Part shown: in pieces, positions 21,536 to 33,830 of the stretch
Position numbering within the stretch: the stretch's first letter is position 1
Layout: every line of letters starts with the position of its first letter
Made by a program: the position numbers and the translations under genes
Assembly: GCA_963580285.1 (NCBI GenBank)
Contig: CAUZLF010000692.1
Location: 62,001 to 126,000, forward strand
Direction: 5' to 3'
Origin: Lucinisca nassula
Lineage: Eukaryota > Mollusca > Bivalvia > Lucinida > Lucinidae
Length of the DNA: 64,000 nucleotides
Notes under the pieces: generated by a model
What the model was told of the DNA's origin: nothing
The model's database searches: none
The model's input: only the letters and a program-made list of their open reading frames with translations

Positions 21536-21809
21536 CATTACGAAAACACGCCTTTACAAATACATTGTAAACTCTAGCGCCGAAAAAACGGAACTTTTAG
21601 GACGAAAAAATGTGGTATGTTTCTTATTTCAAATATAGATCCTGGGCACTCGTTAGAACCGCCTCGTCGAGGCGGCTCTTACGAGTACCCACAATCTATA
21701 TTTTGGAGCAGAAATAAGACAAATAAAGTTTACCCCTGTAAACCCCAGTTTTACTATATAAAAGTGGCGTTCAAGGGGATCAAAATTATATATGCGTGTT
21801 TTCGTGATG
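21536..21809 (+). mobile_element. Double-hairpin MITE, end type A
   Basis: CATTACGAAAACACGCC opens and GCGTGTTTTCGTGATG closes it; both internal hairpins are intact and the length is 274 bp. Confidence 0.88.
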
Positions 21810-21954
21810 GACGTCTTAAGGGAAGGATGCCACGCCTTAAATGTGTTGCCACGCGTACATATTCCGATTAAATGCTAATTTTGAAGCTGATTCTTCGGGT
21901 AGTATTAACAATGGAATCTTCCTCCTTATATATAGCAGGAGTCAATTTCGAAAT

Positions 21955-22112
21955 TTAGGGGTGTCAGGTTGTTATTTCTGCAAAATTCATTAGGAAAATG
22001 GCTTAACTTTTTGCAAACAGTGTAGGCCCTGATCAGACGCCGCGTTCTACGCACTGCACTGTTTGCCAACTTCCCCTTTTGGGGTTTCCGGTACAAAATT
22101 GGTTAATACATG
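21955..22112 (-). repeat. Interspersed repeat fragment (GTACCCC/GCACTGTTTGCCAA family)
   Basis: Contains GTGTAGGCCCTGATCAGACG, CGCCGCGTTCTAC and TGCACTGTTTGCCAA, as in 19425-19621. The hairpin's second arm is partly deleted. Confidence 0.65.
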
Positions 22113-22117
22113 TACTT

Positions 22118-22322
22118 GTAGTTCGCTCATCGGGCTGGGGAAACAGACAGGGCTGCATGATGCTTCCACGCAGAGCTGAAACCGACCGCACATGAGTACT
22201 GGTAAACCACTTAGAAGGTCTAAGCCTGTCCAGACAAAGACCGTCCCTGCGATTTGTATGGACGATAGGGCTAGAGAAGTCATTTCATGACAATGCCGGT
22301 TTAAAGTCCCACAAAACTGGAA
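22118..22322 (+). mobile_element. SINE, diverged and 3'-truncated
   Basis: Recognisable from GGGCTGCATGATGCTTCCAC through CTTAGAAGGTCTAAGCCTG to the CATTTCATGACAATGCCGG block; the tail is replaced at 22323 by the start of the next element. Confidence 0.75.
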
Positions 22323-23074
22323 AACAAGAGGCCCATGGGCTACTATGCTAACCAGAGCTCGGTGGGGGTGGGGGGGGGGATGGTCACTGCCCAGTAGCAG
22401 CAATGTAGTTCAATTAACTATGAAAGCCCTGCACCTAAAATTTGGACCCAATCAACCTAGTGGCTTCAGAGGTCTGATGTCTCTTGAATGTGTTGCTGTT
22501 GCATACAAACAGATTGCAGTTGACAATTTCCCATCTGTGGCAACAAATTTGCCTAACATTATTTAAGGAACATTTCTATGAAAGTTTGACAAAATATCTT
22601 GAAAGGAATAAATGTCGTTTTTCAATTTTCCTCATTATAAGTCAATGGAAACTCTTTACTCGCCATGGCAATCAAACTAAAGAACCAAATTTCATAAACC
22701 AGAGCTCTGTTGGGCACTTCCCAGTGGCAGCCCTGTAATTTAACATGATTTGATTTTAATCAACGAATCATAAAGTCTCCCAAACAAATCCCACACCCAA
22801 ATGAGCACCATGTGGACTTTGTATCTGAAATACTAGGTGTTTCATAAAGTAGAAGGAGTGGGGCATGGACGCATCGGAGCCCTGGTTGGTATCACTAAAT
22901 GCGTGTTAACAAAAGGAACAGAAATATATATGATTTAGTGGTGGGGATATGTATGGTTCCTCAGGTATAAGGCCTTTTAAGGAGTGGAGGGATTGGGTCA
23001 TGGTTGATCCCAGAAAAGCCCATGATTGTTGTCACTAGATGTGTCTTATTATAAGGACCAAGAATATATATGGT

Positions 23075-23311
23075 GAGCCGTAGCACAGCATTTCCTACAA
23101 TTTACATGTAAGCTCAGCGAAGAATCAGATCAGCCTGCTTATCCATATAGTCTAACCAGAGAATCCTCTTGCTGCATGAAGGAGCATTGGGTCCATAGCT
23201 ATCCTTAGAGCGCACAACGAAGATTCTGATCAGACTGCGCGGATGCACAGGCTGACCTGAGTCTTCGTTGGAAGCAAATGTCTTATTGTAGGTTTTGTCA
23301 TGCGCTGGCTC
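23075..23311. mobile_element. MITE with two different end types (mosaic)
   Basis: The left end GAGCCGTAGCACAGCATTTC matches the MITE at 20094. The right end GTTTTGTCATGCGCTGGCTC matches the MITE at 47468. The middle (GATCAGACTGCGCGGATG) is common to both. Confidence 0.7.
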
Positions 23312-24261
23312 ATATAGTTAAAGGGTGGGTACCTAAACGGTTTCTGAGATATGAGGTCATTTTATGAAGTGGGTGAGAGAAATGGCCCCTGAGGACCCCC
23401 CCCCCCCCCCCAAAGTCAGTGTTACTGAATGTGTCCAATAATAATAAACAAGTGTGACTGAATGTGTCCAATAATAATAATAAACAAGAATATATATCAA
23501 TTATGATTATGGGATGCGGATTTGAACGGTTTCCGAGATATAGAGGGATGGGGCATGGCCCCCGCACTTGCCCCCAGTACAAAGGGATCTTCCATGCTGG
23601 TGTGAATAAATGAGTCTTATCAAAAGGAACAAGAATATATAGGGTTACGGGGTGGGGAGCTGAACGGGTTTCTGAGATATATGGCTTTTAATGAAGTAAA
23701 GGGGTGCAGCATGGCCCGTGGCACCCCGGTGGACCCACATGCAGGTGTCAATGAAGGAACGTGAATATATATGGTTTAGGGTTGGGCTCTGAACAGTTTC
23801 TCAGATATAATTATGGTCTTTTGTGAAGTCGAGATTTGAAGCATGGCCCCGGTGCATCCTGGGTGACCCCTAGGTTGGTGTCAATGAATGTGTCTTATCA
23901 TCAGGAACATGAATATATATGGTTTCGGGGTGAGGATCTGTAAGATTTCTGGGATATTGGGCCTTTTATGAAGTGGAGGGCTGGGGCCATGCCCCATCCC
24001 TCCACTTCATAAAAGAACATATCTCGGAAACCGTTCAAATCCGCATCCCATAATCATAATTGATATATATTCTTGTTCATTATTATTGGGCACATTCAGT
24101 CACACTGACTTGTGGGGTCCTCAGGGGCCATTTTGCTCACCCACTTCATAAAAGGACCTCATATCTCAGAAACCGTTTAGGTACCCACCCTTTAACTATA
24201 TGAGCCAGCGCATGACAACCTACAATAAGACATTTGCGTCCAACGAAGACTCAGGTCAGCC
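23251..24261. repeat. Inverted duplication, arms about 280-310 bp
   Basis: 23251-23560 reappears as reverse complement at about 23985-24261, including the MITE edge GCGCTGGCTCATATAGTTAA and the CAATAATAAT stretch. A spacer of about 425 bp of minisatellite lies between. Confidence 0.75.
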
Positions 24262-25017
24262 ATCACAGGGGACCCAGAGGTTGGTGCTCCTTAATGCGAC
24301 TAATGATAAGGAACAAGAATATATACTGTTCAGTGGTGGGGATCTGTAAGGTATCTGGGATATTGGGCCTTTTATGAAGTGTAGGGAGTGGGGCATGGCC
24401 CCTGCACACCCTGGGGGACCCCAAGGCTGGTGTCACTGAATGCGTCTTATGATAAGGAACAAGAATATATATGGTTTAAGGGTGGGTATCTGAATGGTTT
24501 CTGAAATAAATGGCATTTTATGAAGTGGAGGGGTTGGAGCATGTCCCCGGCAAATACCGAGGGACCCCCGGATTGATGTCACTGAATGCCTTATATCATA
24601 AGGAACAAGAATGAACACAGTTTAGGGGTGGGGATCTGAATGATTTCTGAGATAAATGACATTTTATGAAGCAGAGGGGTGGGCATGTCCCCGGCACATA
24701 CCAGGGGACCCCCAGATTGGAGCCACTGAATGCCTATTATCATAAGGAACAAGAATATATATGGTTTAGGGGTGGGGGTCTGAATGGTTTCTGAGATAAA
24801 TGGCTTTTTAATGAAGTGGAGGGGGTGGGGCATGGCTCAGGCACAACCTTGGAGACCCCCAGGTTTAAATAAAAGCATATAACTGAGAGATGTTTACTCA
24901 AAGAAGAATTCTATGAAAGTTTTGTCAAAATATCTACAATGACTTGGCAGTCAATGCTATTTTTTTAATTTTCCCCATTAAGGTCAATGGACTCTCTAAG
25001 TGCCAAAACAACCCAAC

Positions 25018-27460
25018 TAATGAGCCAAATTTCATAACAAGAGGTCCATGGGCCACTATGCTCACCAGAGCTCAGGTGGGCACTGCCCAATGACAGCCAT
25101 GTATTTTAACATGATATCATTTTAATCTACCAATTATAAAGTCTCCCAAATGAACCCCTATATCCAAATGAGCATCCATCTGGACTCAGTATCTAAAACA
25201 TTAGGCCTTTTATTAAGTAGAGGGTGTGCGGCATGGACCCAGTGGAGCCCTGGTTGGTATCACTAAATGCGTCTTATCATAAGGAATAAGAATATATATG
25301 GTGTAGCAGTGGGGATCTGTAACCTGGAGTTATAAGGCCACTTAAGCGGTGGAGGGGTTGGGGCATGTCCTGTTGATCCCAGGAAAGCCCAAGATTGTTG
25401 TCCCTATAAGGATCAAGAATATATATATTTATGGTTTATGGGTGGGAATCTGTATGGTTTCTGATATATGAGGCTCTTCTATGACGTGGAGAGGAGAGGA
25501 ATGACTCCTGCGACCCCAAAGTGGGTGTGCTATTGATAAGGAACAAGAAAATATATGATTATGGGGCGGGGATTTGAATGGTTTCTGAAATATATGGCCT
25601 TTCAAAGTGGAGGGGCGGGGCGCATTGCCCTAGCACAAAGTGACCCCCAGGTTGGTGTGACTGAATGAGACTTATCATAAGGAACAAGAATATTATAGTT
25701 TATGGCGGGGATCTGAATGATTTTTGAGACATATGGCTTTTAATGAAGTAAAGCAGTGGGGCATGACCCAGGCAGTCCGGATGACTCCCAAGCTAGTGTT
25801 ATTTGAATGTGTCTTATCACAAAGAAGATAATTATATACGGTTTAGGGGTGGGGCTCCGAACAGTTTCTGAGATATATAGCCTTTTGTGAAGTGTTGGGG
25901 TGGGGCAAGGCCCTGGCTTGACCCGGAAGACCTCCAGGTTGACGTCAATGAATGTGTCTTATCATAAGGAACAACAATATATATGTTATAGGTGGGGATC
26001 TGTAAGGTTTCCAAGATATTGGGTCTTTAATGAAATGAAGGGGTGGGGCACGACTCCTGCACATCCTGGGGGACCTCCAGGTTAGTGTCAATGAATGCGT
26101 CATATCATAAGAAACAAGAATATATAAGGTTTTGGGGCGGGGATCTGAATGGTTTCTGAGACAAATGGCCTTTTGTGAAGTGGAGGGGTGGGGCAAGGCC
26201 CCGGCGCACCAAGGAAGACCCCCAAATTTGTGTCAATGAATGAGTCTCTTCATAAGGAACAAGAATATATAGGGTTTAGGGGTGGGGATCTGTACGGTTT
26301 CCAAGATATTGGGCCTTTTATGAAATGGAGGGGTTGGGGCATGACCCCGGCACAACCCGGGGGGACCCCGAGGTTGATGTCACTAAATGCGTCTTATCAT
26401 AAGGAACAAGAATATATATGGTTTTGGGATGGGATCTAAATGGTTTCTGAGATATATGGCCTATTGTGAAGAAGAAGGGGTGGGGCAAGGCCAGGCGCAC
26501 CCCGGGAGACCCCCAAGTTGGTGTCAGTGAATGTATATTTTCATAAGGAACAAGAATATATATGGTTTAGGGGTGGGGATCTGTAAGACTTTCAAGACAT
26601 TGGGCCTTTGATGGAATGGAGGGGGTGGGGCATGACCCCGGCACGTACCGGGGAACCCCCAGAATGGTGTCACTGAATGCATCTTATCATAAGGAACAAG
26701 AATATATATGGTTTTGGGGTGAGGATCTGGATGGTTTCCGAGTTATATGGCCTTTTATGAAGTGGAGGGGGTGGGGCATGACCCCGGCTTAACCTGGGGG
26801 ACCCCCATGTTGGCATTAAAGCATATGGCTGAGAGACATTTACTCAAGGAACTTTTCTATAAAAGTTTTGCCAAAATATCTGCAATAACTTGGCAGCAAA
26901 TGTCATTTTTCAATTTTCACCATTATAAGTCTATGGAAAATCTAAGTTGCCATAGCAACCAAACTAAAGAGCCAAATTTTATAAAACCACAAAACCTGTA
27001 AAGGCAAATATGGTGAATATTTCCAAAAACTCTCTGATTTTTAAGTATGTTTTCTATTATTTTTCAATTGGTTTCCATGGCAACCAATTAAAATAAGCAG
27101 TAGGCCTAAAAATCATATGGCAGATAGTAGATTGCCTAACAAACAGGTCTATGAAACGTTTGTCAAAATATCTGCCGAGGCTTGGCAGTAAATGCCAGTT
27201 TTCAATTTTCCCCATTATAAGTCCTTGGAAACTCTAAGTTGCCATAGTAACCAAACTAATGAGCCGATTTTCATAAAAAACACAAACTTTCTATCCCCCG
27301 CCAAGGATGCTACAGATCAAATTCGGGCCCAATCGGCCCACTGGCTTCAGAGGATATGTCGTTTAAAAGTGTCGACGACGGACATACGACGGCGCAGACG
27401 ACGACGGACAACTGCCTATCCTATAAGCTCCCCACGGAGCCTTCGGCTCTGATGAGCTAA
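25018..27460 (+). mobile_element. CAAGAG/GAGCTAA element, 5' to 3' complete
   Basis: The 5' end ACAAGAGGTCCATGGGCC is palindromic. The body holds about 11 units of 145 bp. After 26815 comes a unique AT-rich 3' part, a CGACGGACATACGACGG run and the hairpin GGAGCCTTCGGCTC, followed by TGATGAGCTAA at 27450-27460. No coding region. The hairpin a few bases before a CTAA end recalls Helitron-type 3' termini, but the 5' end does not begin with TC, so class is unproven. Confidence 0.65.
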
Positions 27461-27500
27461 AAACGTCTCCAAAATGGCCTAAATTTCGGTAATCCATTAT

Positions 27501-29240
27501 AGATCAGCCATGGTTTTTCATGCATTAACATTCGTCTGGTCCCGAGGAAGCTGTTTGGCCGAATGTTCAAATACCTTCCGAGGGATCTGGCAAATGTTAA
27601 TGCAATGAAATAACCATGGATGATCGTTGTTCATGCATATCTTACGATTCCGAAACCAATTTTGACGCAAAAGCCCAAAAGCTCCATATAAACTCCATAA
27701 AAACTCTTCACATGCGACCATCGAACCAACATGGTGGCCTCATGTTCAAACAGCTGGCTCGGGACCCGGCGAATGTTAATACAAATAAATAACCATGGAT
27801 AATCGTTGTTCTTGCATTTCTTACAATTCCGACAGCAAAGTTTGACGCAAACGCCTAAAAGATACATATAAACTCCATATAAACAGTTCAAATGCGACCG
27901 GCGAACCAACATGGCGGCCAGTTCTGAATGTTGTTTACGATGACGTTGTTACGCAGTAACCATCTGACGTCATCATAAAACCCTAAAACGCTACGTTCAG
28001 GCCGATAACGTTACGTCGATCAAAGTAACGTAAACAAAGCAAGGTCAGGGCGATAATGTTACGTCGCTCAACACAAGGTAACAAAGCAATGCCCGTCTGG
28101 TGATATCAAAATCTCAAATCCTTACATGTTCAAACAGCATGCGAATTCCATGATTTGAACATGGATTTTACTGTTTGAGCACGGCTTTCGGTCCATTTGA
28201 CAATGGCTTCAGACAGTCATGCGCATAGATATTAATGCAAGAATATAGGGATCAACCATGGTTTTTCATGCATTAACATTCGCCGGGTCCAACGGAAGCT
28301 GTTTGAAGATGAGGCCGCTAGGGATCCGGCAAATGTTAATGCAATGAATAACCATGGATGATCGTTGGTCTTGCATAAATAACGATCCTGGCAACAAATT
28401 TTGACGAAAACGTCCAAAAGCTCCATATAAACTCTTCAAATGCAACAGGCAAACCAAAATGGCGGCCAGTTCAGAAAGTTGTTCACAATGACGTTGTCAT
28501 GCAGTAACCATCTGACGTCATCATAGAACCCTAAAACGCTACGTTCAGGGCGATAACGTTACGTCGCTCAACGTAACATAAACAAAGCAATGCCCGTCTT
28601 GTGATATCAAAAGCTCAAAATCCATGTTCAAACAGCACGCGAATTTCATGATTTGAACACGGTTTTGCTGTTTGAGCATGGCTTTCGGTCCATTTAACAA
28701 TGACTTCAAACAGCCATTATGCAAGAATATTGGGATCAACCATGGTTTTTCATGTATTAACATTCGCCGGTTCCCGAGGAAGCTGTTCGAACATGAGGCC
28801 GCTAGGCCGAATGTTCAAATACCTTCCGAGGGATCCGGCAAATGTTAATGCAATGAAATAACCATGGATGATCGTTGTTCTTGCATAACTTACGATTCCG
28901 ACAGCAAATTTTGACGAAACCGTCAAAAGCTCCATATAAACTTTTCAAATAAGACCGACGAACCAACATGGCGGCCAGTTCAGAATGTTGTTTACAATGA
29001 CGATGTTACGCAGTTACCATCTGACATCATCATAGAACCCTAAAACGCTACATTCAAGGCGATAATGTAACGTCGCTCCACGCAAGGTAACAAAGCAAGG
29101 CCCAAAAGCTCAAAATCCATGTTCAAACAGCACGGGAATTTCATGATTTGAACATGGTTTTTACTGTTTGAGCACGACTTTCGGTCCATTTGATAATGGC
29201 TTCAAACACCCATGCGCATAGATATTTATACAAACATAGT
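27501..29240 (-). mobile_element. Three head-to-tail MITE copies, TAGGGATCAACCATGG ends
   Basis: Copies start near 27501, 28246 and 28730, each beginning (T)AGGGATCAACCATGG or a variant. The first is longer because an internal segment (AACCAACATGG..GGACCCGGCG) is duplicated. Reverse orientation relative to 63431. A 27461-27482 stub of SINE (AACGTCTCCAAAATGG) precedes them. Confidence 0.8.
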
Positions 29241-29993
29241 GGTTTAAATATGCTAATTAGTCATACACGCAAGTAACGTTACCCGTACGAAGTCCTTAAA
29301 GACGTCTCGTTTATTACTGCAGGAATGTTGACATTTTTGTTAACAAAGAAAGAAAAAAAAATCGTGAATAAATAGAGTTTATTTGTTTTGCATGTTTTTG
29401 TTTTTGTTTTTTTTGATCGATTACGGTGAAATAATTCCCAAGTGTTCTAAGGCTTCCGAGTAAAAAACGAATGAGCGATAGCGAACGAGTTTTTTTACAC
29501 TAAAGTCTTAGAACACGAGTGAATTATGTCTCCGTAATCAATCCAAACAACAAGATAAACTGTTTATTACATTTCCATTTATGTTTTAACTTTGAATTTT
29601 CAAATTCAACCATTGTGATTTCCAACCAAAATAGCTTCAGTCAGAGTATGAATATCAGGAGGCGTGGTTTAGTTTGAAAATCAGTCGCCATCTTGTTTTC
29701 ATTCCAATGCAAAATCATGTATTTTCCAGGAAAATAATACTTTATCTCCGTGTTGCAGGTCTCCTCGAAAACGTCAAATGGACGCGAAAATAGAAGTCAA
29801 ATTTCTATGATTTTATCAGATTTTCCGCCAATCGTCAACTTTTGTTATTGTTGTTACCAACGACGTCAGCAACGTCGCCTAGCAATTATGACATCAAAAC
29901 GTTTGAAATGAAGAAATGAAATAACTCACAGTTGAACGATTATCGGGTTTTCTTTCACCGAGAAAAACAGGTAATTCATAGTTAGAAATGTAA
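29241..29993. other. No gene; foldback at 29412-29555
   Basis: GATTACGGTGAAATAATTC and GAATTATGTCTCCGTAATC are the ends of an approx. 140-bp foldback, with AGTGTTCTAAGGC / GTCTTAGAACACG further in. The remainder is AT-rich and unassigned. Confidence 0.55.
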
Positions 29994-31334
29994 CAAGAGC
30001 ACCGCAAGCGGCGCCATGCTCGTCTGTTTTTCCATGTCACATAGACAAATCAGTGAAATTGCATCATGCAAAATCAATAATATATTTATGACCCTTGGTC
30101 AAAATGTAGCTCTTGTGATGATGGGCGAGTGTGAGTATGAAGTTTCATGAAGGCAGGCCAAATACTTCTGGAAATATGGTCAAGGTTAAGTTTTTTGGTT
30201 AATTTTTCGAAAAATAGGTCAAAGTTCAAAGGTCAAGGTCACAGGTCAAAAAGCGTGGTATGACTGAAAAGGTCTTGTCTAAAGGAACATTCATGTGAAG
30301 TTGGAAGGCTCTGTTGTGAATAGTATTGAAATAAGAGACAAAAACAATTAAAAAAAAAAACGGAGAGAAAAGGGGAGATAATTCAATCAAATTGCAAGAT
30401 GGAGTTATAAAACTTGTAGGGAATGTAGCTCTTGTGATGGTGAGTATGTGTATGAAGTTTCATGAAGGTAGGCCAAATACTTTTGGAAATATGGTCAAGG
30501 TTAAGGTTTTCGGTTAAATTTTCGAAAAATAGGTCAAAGTTCAAAGATCAAGGTTATAGATCAAAAAGTGTGGTATCACTGAAAAGGTCTTGTCCCAAGG
30601 AACATTCATGTGAAGTTTGAAGGCTCTGTTGTGAATAGTATTAAAATGAGAGCAAAAAATGTGTTTCAGAAAAAAAATTGGAAAAGGGGAGATAATTCAG
30701 CCAAAATCAACAATGTTGTTATGGTCCTTGGTCAAAATGTAGCTCTTGTGAAGATGAGTGTGTGTATGAAGTTTCATGAGGCTAGGTCTAATACTTTATA
30801 TTTACATTTCCAGTGTAAAGTCTAATGTAAACCTATAGAAAACAATTGCGTTCATACTTCCATGAACGCATCGAATCTCATGATTTTTAGTGACGTTAAG
30901 TGACGTCATTCTAAACCATTGTTCTCTACGGGCGTTGATGACGTCAACGCTGCTCCGCTCATTGTAGAAACACAGCGTGTAAATGTTTTTCAGCTTTAAA
31001 AATTTGCCCTACAAGCATGTTTTTCGCCCAGTGATGAGGGGCAAATAATGTAAATATAAAAAATAAACTTAATTTTTCTGCTTTTCATGAAAGTATGAAC
31101 GACAGTGGGTCGCTAGCAAAGTTTACATGAACCCCTTCGGGGTTCATTTACTTTGCACGTGACCCACTGCGTTCATACTTCCATGAACTGCAGAAAAATA
31201 AAATTCATTTCTTAATTAAGTTATAGCCAAGGTTAAGTTTTTTGGAACGACGCCAGACGACGCCAGACGACAACGCAGACGCCGGAGTGATGACAATAGC
31301 TCGAAAGTTTTTTTTTTCAAAACACAGACGAGCT
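29994..31334 (+). mobile_element. CAAGAG/GAGCT element with duplicated body
   Basis: 5' end CAAGAGCACCGCAAGCGGCG; 3' end AACACAGACGAGCT. Two to three imperfect units of about 310 bp carry GTAGCTCTTGTGATG, GAAGTTTCATGAAGG and AATATGGTCAAGGTTAAG. A MITE sits inside at about 30797-31215. A short, internally deleted copy is at 62117-62406. Confidence 0.7.
30797..31215. mobile_element. Foldback MITE nested in the CAAGAG element
   Basis: TGCGTTCATACTTCCATGAA occurs at both ends, and GGGTCGCTAGCAAAGTTTAC faces GTAAACTTTGC-type sequence. The longer relative at 56880-57420 preserves both arms. The surrounding element resumes at AGCCAAGGTTAAG. Confidence 0.7.
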
Positions 31335-31524
31335 AATAAAATGCGTTTTAAATGTCAAAATGATACATGTAAACAGAATCCTGCATTCGATTTATTAAAC
31401 TCGTTGACGAAGAGGGATAATCGTTTAATAAATTCAATAATACATGGACACCCATGTAAGATTCTCTATACACAAGTGGGCCATGGTTGCCCTGGTCGCT
31501 CACTGGACCACTATGGATACAAAT
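31335..31524. other. No gene seen
   Basis: A 113-codon frame covers this stretch and its neighbours, but it crosses two element borders and matches nothing I know. Confidence 0.4.
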
Positions 31525-31766
31525 CATTACGAAAACACGCCTATATAATTTTGACCTCCTTGAACCCCACTTTTGTACAGTAAGACTGGGGTTTACAGGG
31601 GTTAATCTTATTTTTCTTTTTTCTGCTCGATGAGGCGGTTCTAACGAGTACCAATGATCTATATTTTGAGCAGAAATAATTAAAATAGCACAATTTTTAC
31701 CTTAAAATGTTCGTGTTTTCGGCGGTGAAGTTTACAATGTATTTGCAAAGGAGTTTTTTCGAAATA
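31525..31766 (+). mobile_element. Double-hairpin MITE with deleted hairpin arm
   Basis: Left end CATTACGAAAACACGCC and hairpin 1 are intact. The left arm of hairpin 2 is missing (TTCTGCTC joins directly to GATGAGGCGGTTCTAACG). The right end is diverged. Confidence 0.75.
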
Positions 31767-31774
31767 GGAAATTG

Positions 31775-32600
31775 GAGGTAATATATGGTGGAGTAGAGGG
31801 TTTGAGCAATTTTGGTTGACCCGATGAGGATTTTATAATTTTATCTCTGGTGGCCACCCTGTTCATCCAAGCACAACGGTTTGAGCAATTTTGGAAGAGT
31901 GTCACCCAAAGAATATTCCTGTGAAATTGATTCGAAATCCATCCACTGGTTAAGCAGGAGAAATTATTTAAAAAGTTTTTTCTATAATTAGCTCTGGCGG
32001 CCACCTTTTTCATCCCAGCAGAATTGTTTGAATAATTTTACTAGAGGGTCACCCAAGAAACTTTCCAATGAAATTATTCTGAAATCCATCTACTGGTTAA
32101 GGAGAAGAAGTCGTTTAAAGGCTTTTCTATTTTTAGCTCTGGAGGCCATTTTGGTCATCCGAGCAGAACACTTTGAGCAATGTTGGTATGAGGTCACCTT
32201 AGAATCATTCCAGTGAAATTATTTTAAAATCCATCCACTGGTTAAGGAGCATATGTAATTTAAAGCTAGGCCCCCGCCCATCGGGGCTTGAAGACATATA
32301 TGGGCTGCATGATGCTTCCACGCAGAGCTGAATCCGGCCCGCACACTAGTACTGGTAAACCGCTTAGAGGATCTAAGCCTGTCCAGGAACCGCGGTGCGA
32401 GGCGGACCGTCCATGCTAATAAACCCTATTGGTTTCATTGGGCGACAGGGCTTGAGATGTCATTTCATCTCAATGTCGGGTAAAAGTCCCACAAAATTAG
32501 AAGCAACGTCTCCAAAATGACCTTCACAGTGTTGACGGGGACATTAAACCTCAAATCAAACAAACAAATAATTTAAAGCTTTTTATACGGACATGAGTCG
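31775..32600 (+). repeat. Minisatellite units of about 130-160 bp (AGCTCTGGCGGCCA type)
   Basis: Four units with AGCTCTGG(C/T)GGCCA, CATCC(A/G)AGC, TTTGAGCAATTTTGG, GTCACCC and ATCCATC(C/T)ACTGGTTAAG. Same family as 38690-39095 and 48765-50855. A SINE interrupts the last unit. Confidence 0.75.
32268..32568 (+). mobile_element. SINE, full length, 12-bp target duplication
   Basis: TAATTTAAAGCT flanks it at 32256-32267 and 32569-32580. Head GGCCCCCGCCCATCGGGGCT; 3' end GACGGGGACATTAAACC then a CAAA-type tail. Inserted in a minisatellite unit. Confidence 0.92.
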
Positions 32601-33201
32601 GCCGATCCGTTAGGACGACACCGGACTCATGTCCGACTATAGGTAACGCTTATACGAGCACATGTTGTTGTTGTTGTTGTCAGCGGCATTGCCTGTGAAA
32701 AAAGTTGAAGTGATTCAACTTTCTCGCGAGACGCGAGAATTCCGGTGAGGCGCACTGCATGACTGTCACTTTTTTTATTTATTTTCTTTTGTCGATCTAA
32801 ATGCTGCCTACTTATATACCTTTGTGTTACTTTTTGTCGCATCCGACCAAATAAAAATAAATACATAAATAAAAACTGTAAATTGGGGTTTTCAAAAACG
32901 TCACGATGACTGCTTCTCAATTATTGATCCATGTTGCAGAGACGCTTATTGCATTTTCATAGACGAACTGTCTGACAGTTGGCGCAAAATAAAAACATCA
33001 AGTACCCGTCTTCCGTTTACCTTCCGGCTGCGTTACTATTCGACAGCAACAACTTAGTTTTCATTTATTTCCAGTATTTCCATGGTAATTCCGACTCGCT
33101 GTGTGTCATACTATCAAGCATGAAGCAATACCTTGGAATGCCTTTCTTTCTTTTACTGCAACACCCTCTCACGAGGATTACGTGCAGGTGTACATTACAT
33201 G
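32601..33201. other. No gene recognised; short TTG run near 32663
   Basis: A 97-codon minus-strand frame and a 90-codon plus-strand frame overlap here without similarity to a known family. ACATGAGTC..GACTCATGT near 32592-32630 is a short palindrome. Confidence 0.4.
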
Positions 33202-33210
33202 CACTCCAGG

Positions 33211-33512
33211 ACGGCCCCCGGCCATCGGGGCTTGAAAAATATATGGGCTGATGCTTCCAAGCAAAGCTGAATCCGACCCGTACACGAGTACTGGTTAACC
33301 GCTTAGAGGAACTAAGCCTGCCCAGTCCCACACAAAGCGGTTCGAGTCGGACCCATCCATGCTTATAAACCCTATTGGTTTCATTAGGTGGCAGGGCTTG
33401 AGATGTCATTTCATCCCAATATCGGGTAAAAGTCGCACAAAATTGGAAGCAACATTTCCAAAATGACCTTAACAGTGGTAAGTGAGACGTTAAACCTCAA
33501 ATCAAACAAATA
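33211..33512 (+). mobile_element. SINE, full length, 9-bp target duplication
   Basis: CACTCCAGG at 33202-33210 and 33513-33521. It landed at the tail of the second SINE family that follows in reverse. Confidence 0.88.
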
Positions 33513-33521
33513 CACTCCAGG

Positions 33522-33830
33522 TTTGCAGAATGAAAGGCTTGAAAGCCGACATAGTAATCATGTAATCAGCCTGTAACACTCGAGAGAGGGGTTGGCAGTA
33601 AATAGAGATAGATAATTTTGGTAGGGATCTTTTACTTGCGCATGGGATGGTTCTCCCTGCACAGGGGCCTCCAGATAACGTCCCGATCCGAAAGACTGCA
33701 CTTTGTGGCATTCATCCCTGCAAATGATGCCAGTTAGCAGTTCGTACACCGCTGCCCGGAATTGAACCGGGGGCCTCTAGAATGATAGGCAAGTGAAGTC
33801 TAACCTCTGAGATACCATGCTCCATAGGCA
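33522..33830 (-). mobile_element. Second SINE family, tRNA-like head
   Basis: The reverse complement aligns with 39755-40022: tRNA-like head with a GGTTCAATTCCGGGC-type B box, GCATCATTTGCAGGGATGAA, AGTGCA..TTCGGATCGGGA and CCCCTGTGCAGGGAGAACCA. Confidence 0.8.

Larger units (their letters stand above)
22323..25017 (+). mobile_element. CAAGAG-type element with 145-bp minisatellite body
   Basis: Begins ACAAGAGGCCCATGGGC, a short palindrome at the 5' end. Then come AACCAGAGCTC, a unique stretch and from about 22780 many units of roughly 145 bp (GGGGTGGGGATCTGAATGG, TTTTATGAAGTGGAGGGG, CTTATCATAAGGAACAAG, AATATATATGGTTT). It contains a MITE (23075-23311) and an inverted duplication. Confidence 0.7.
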
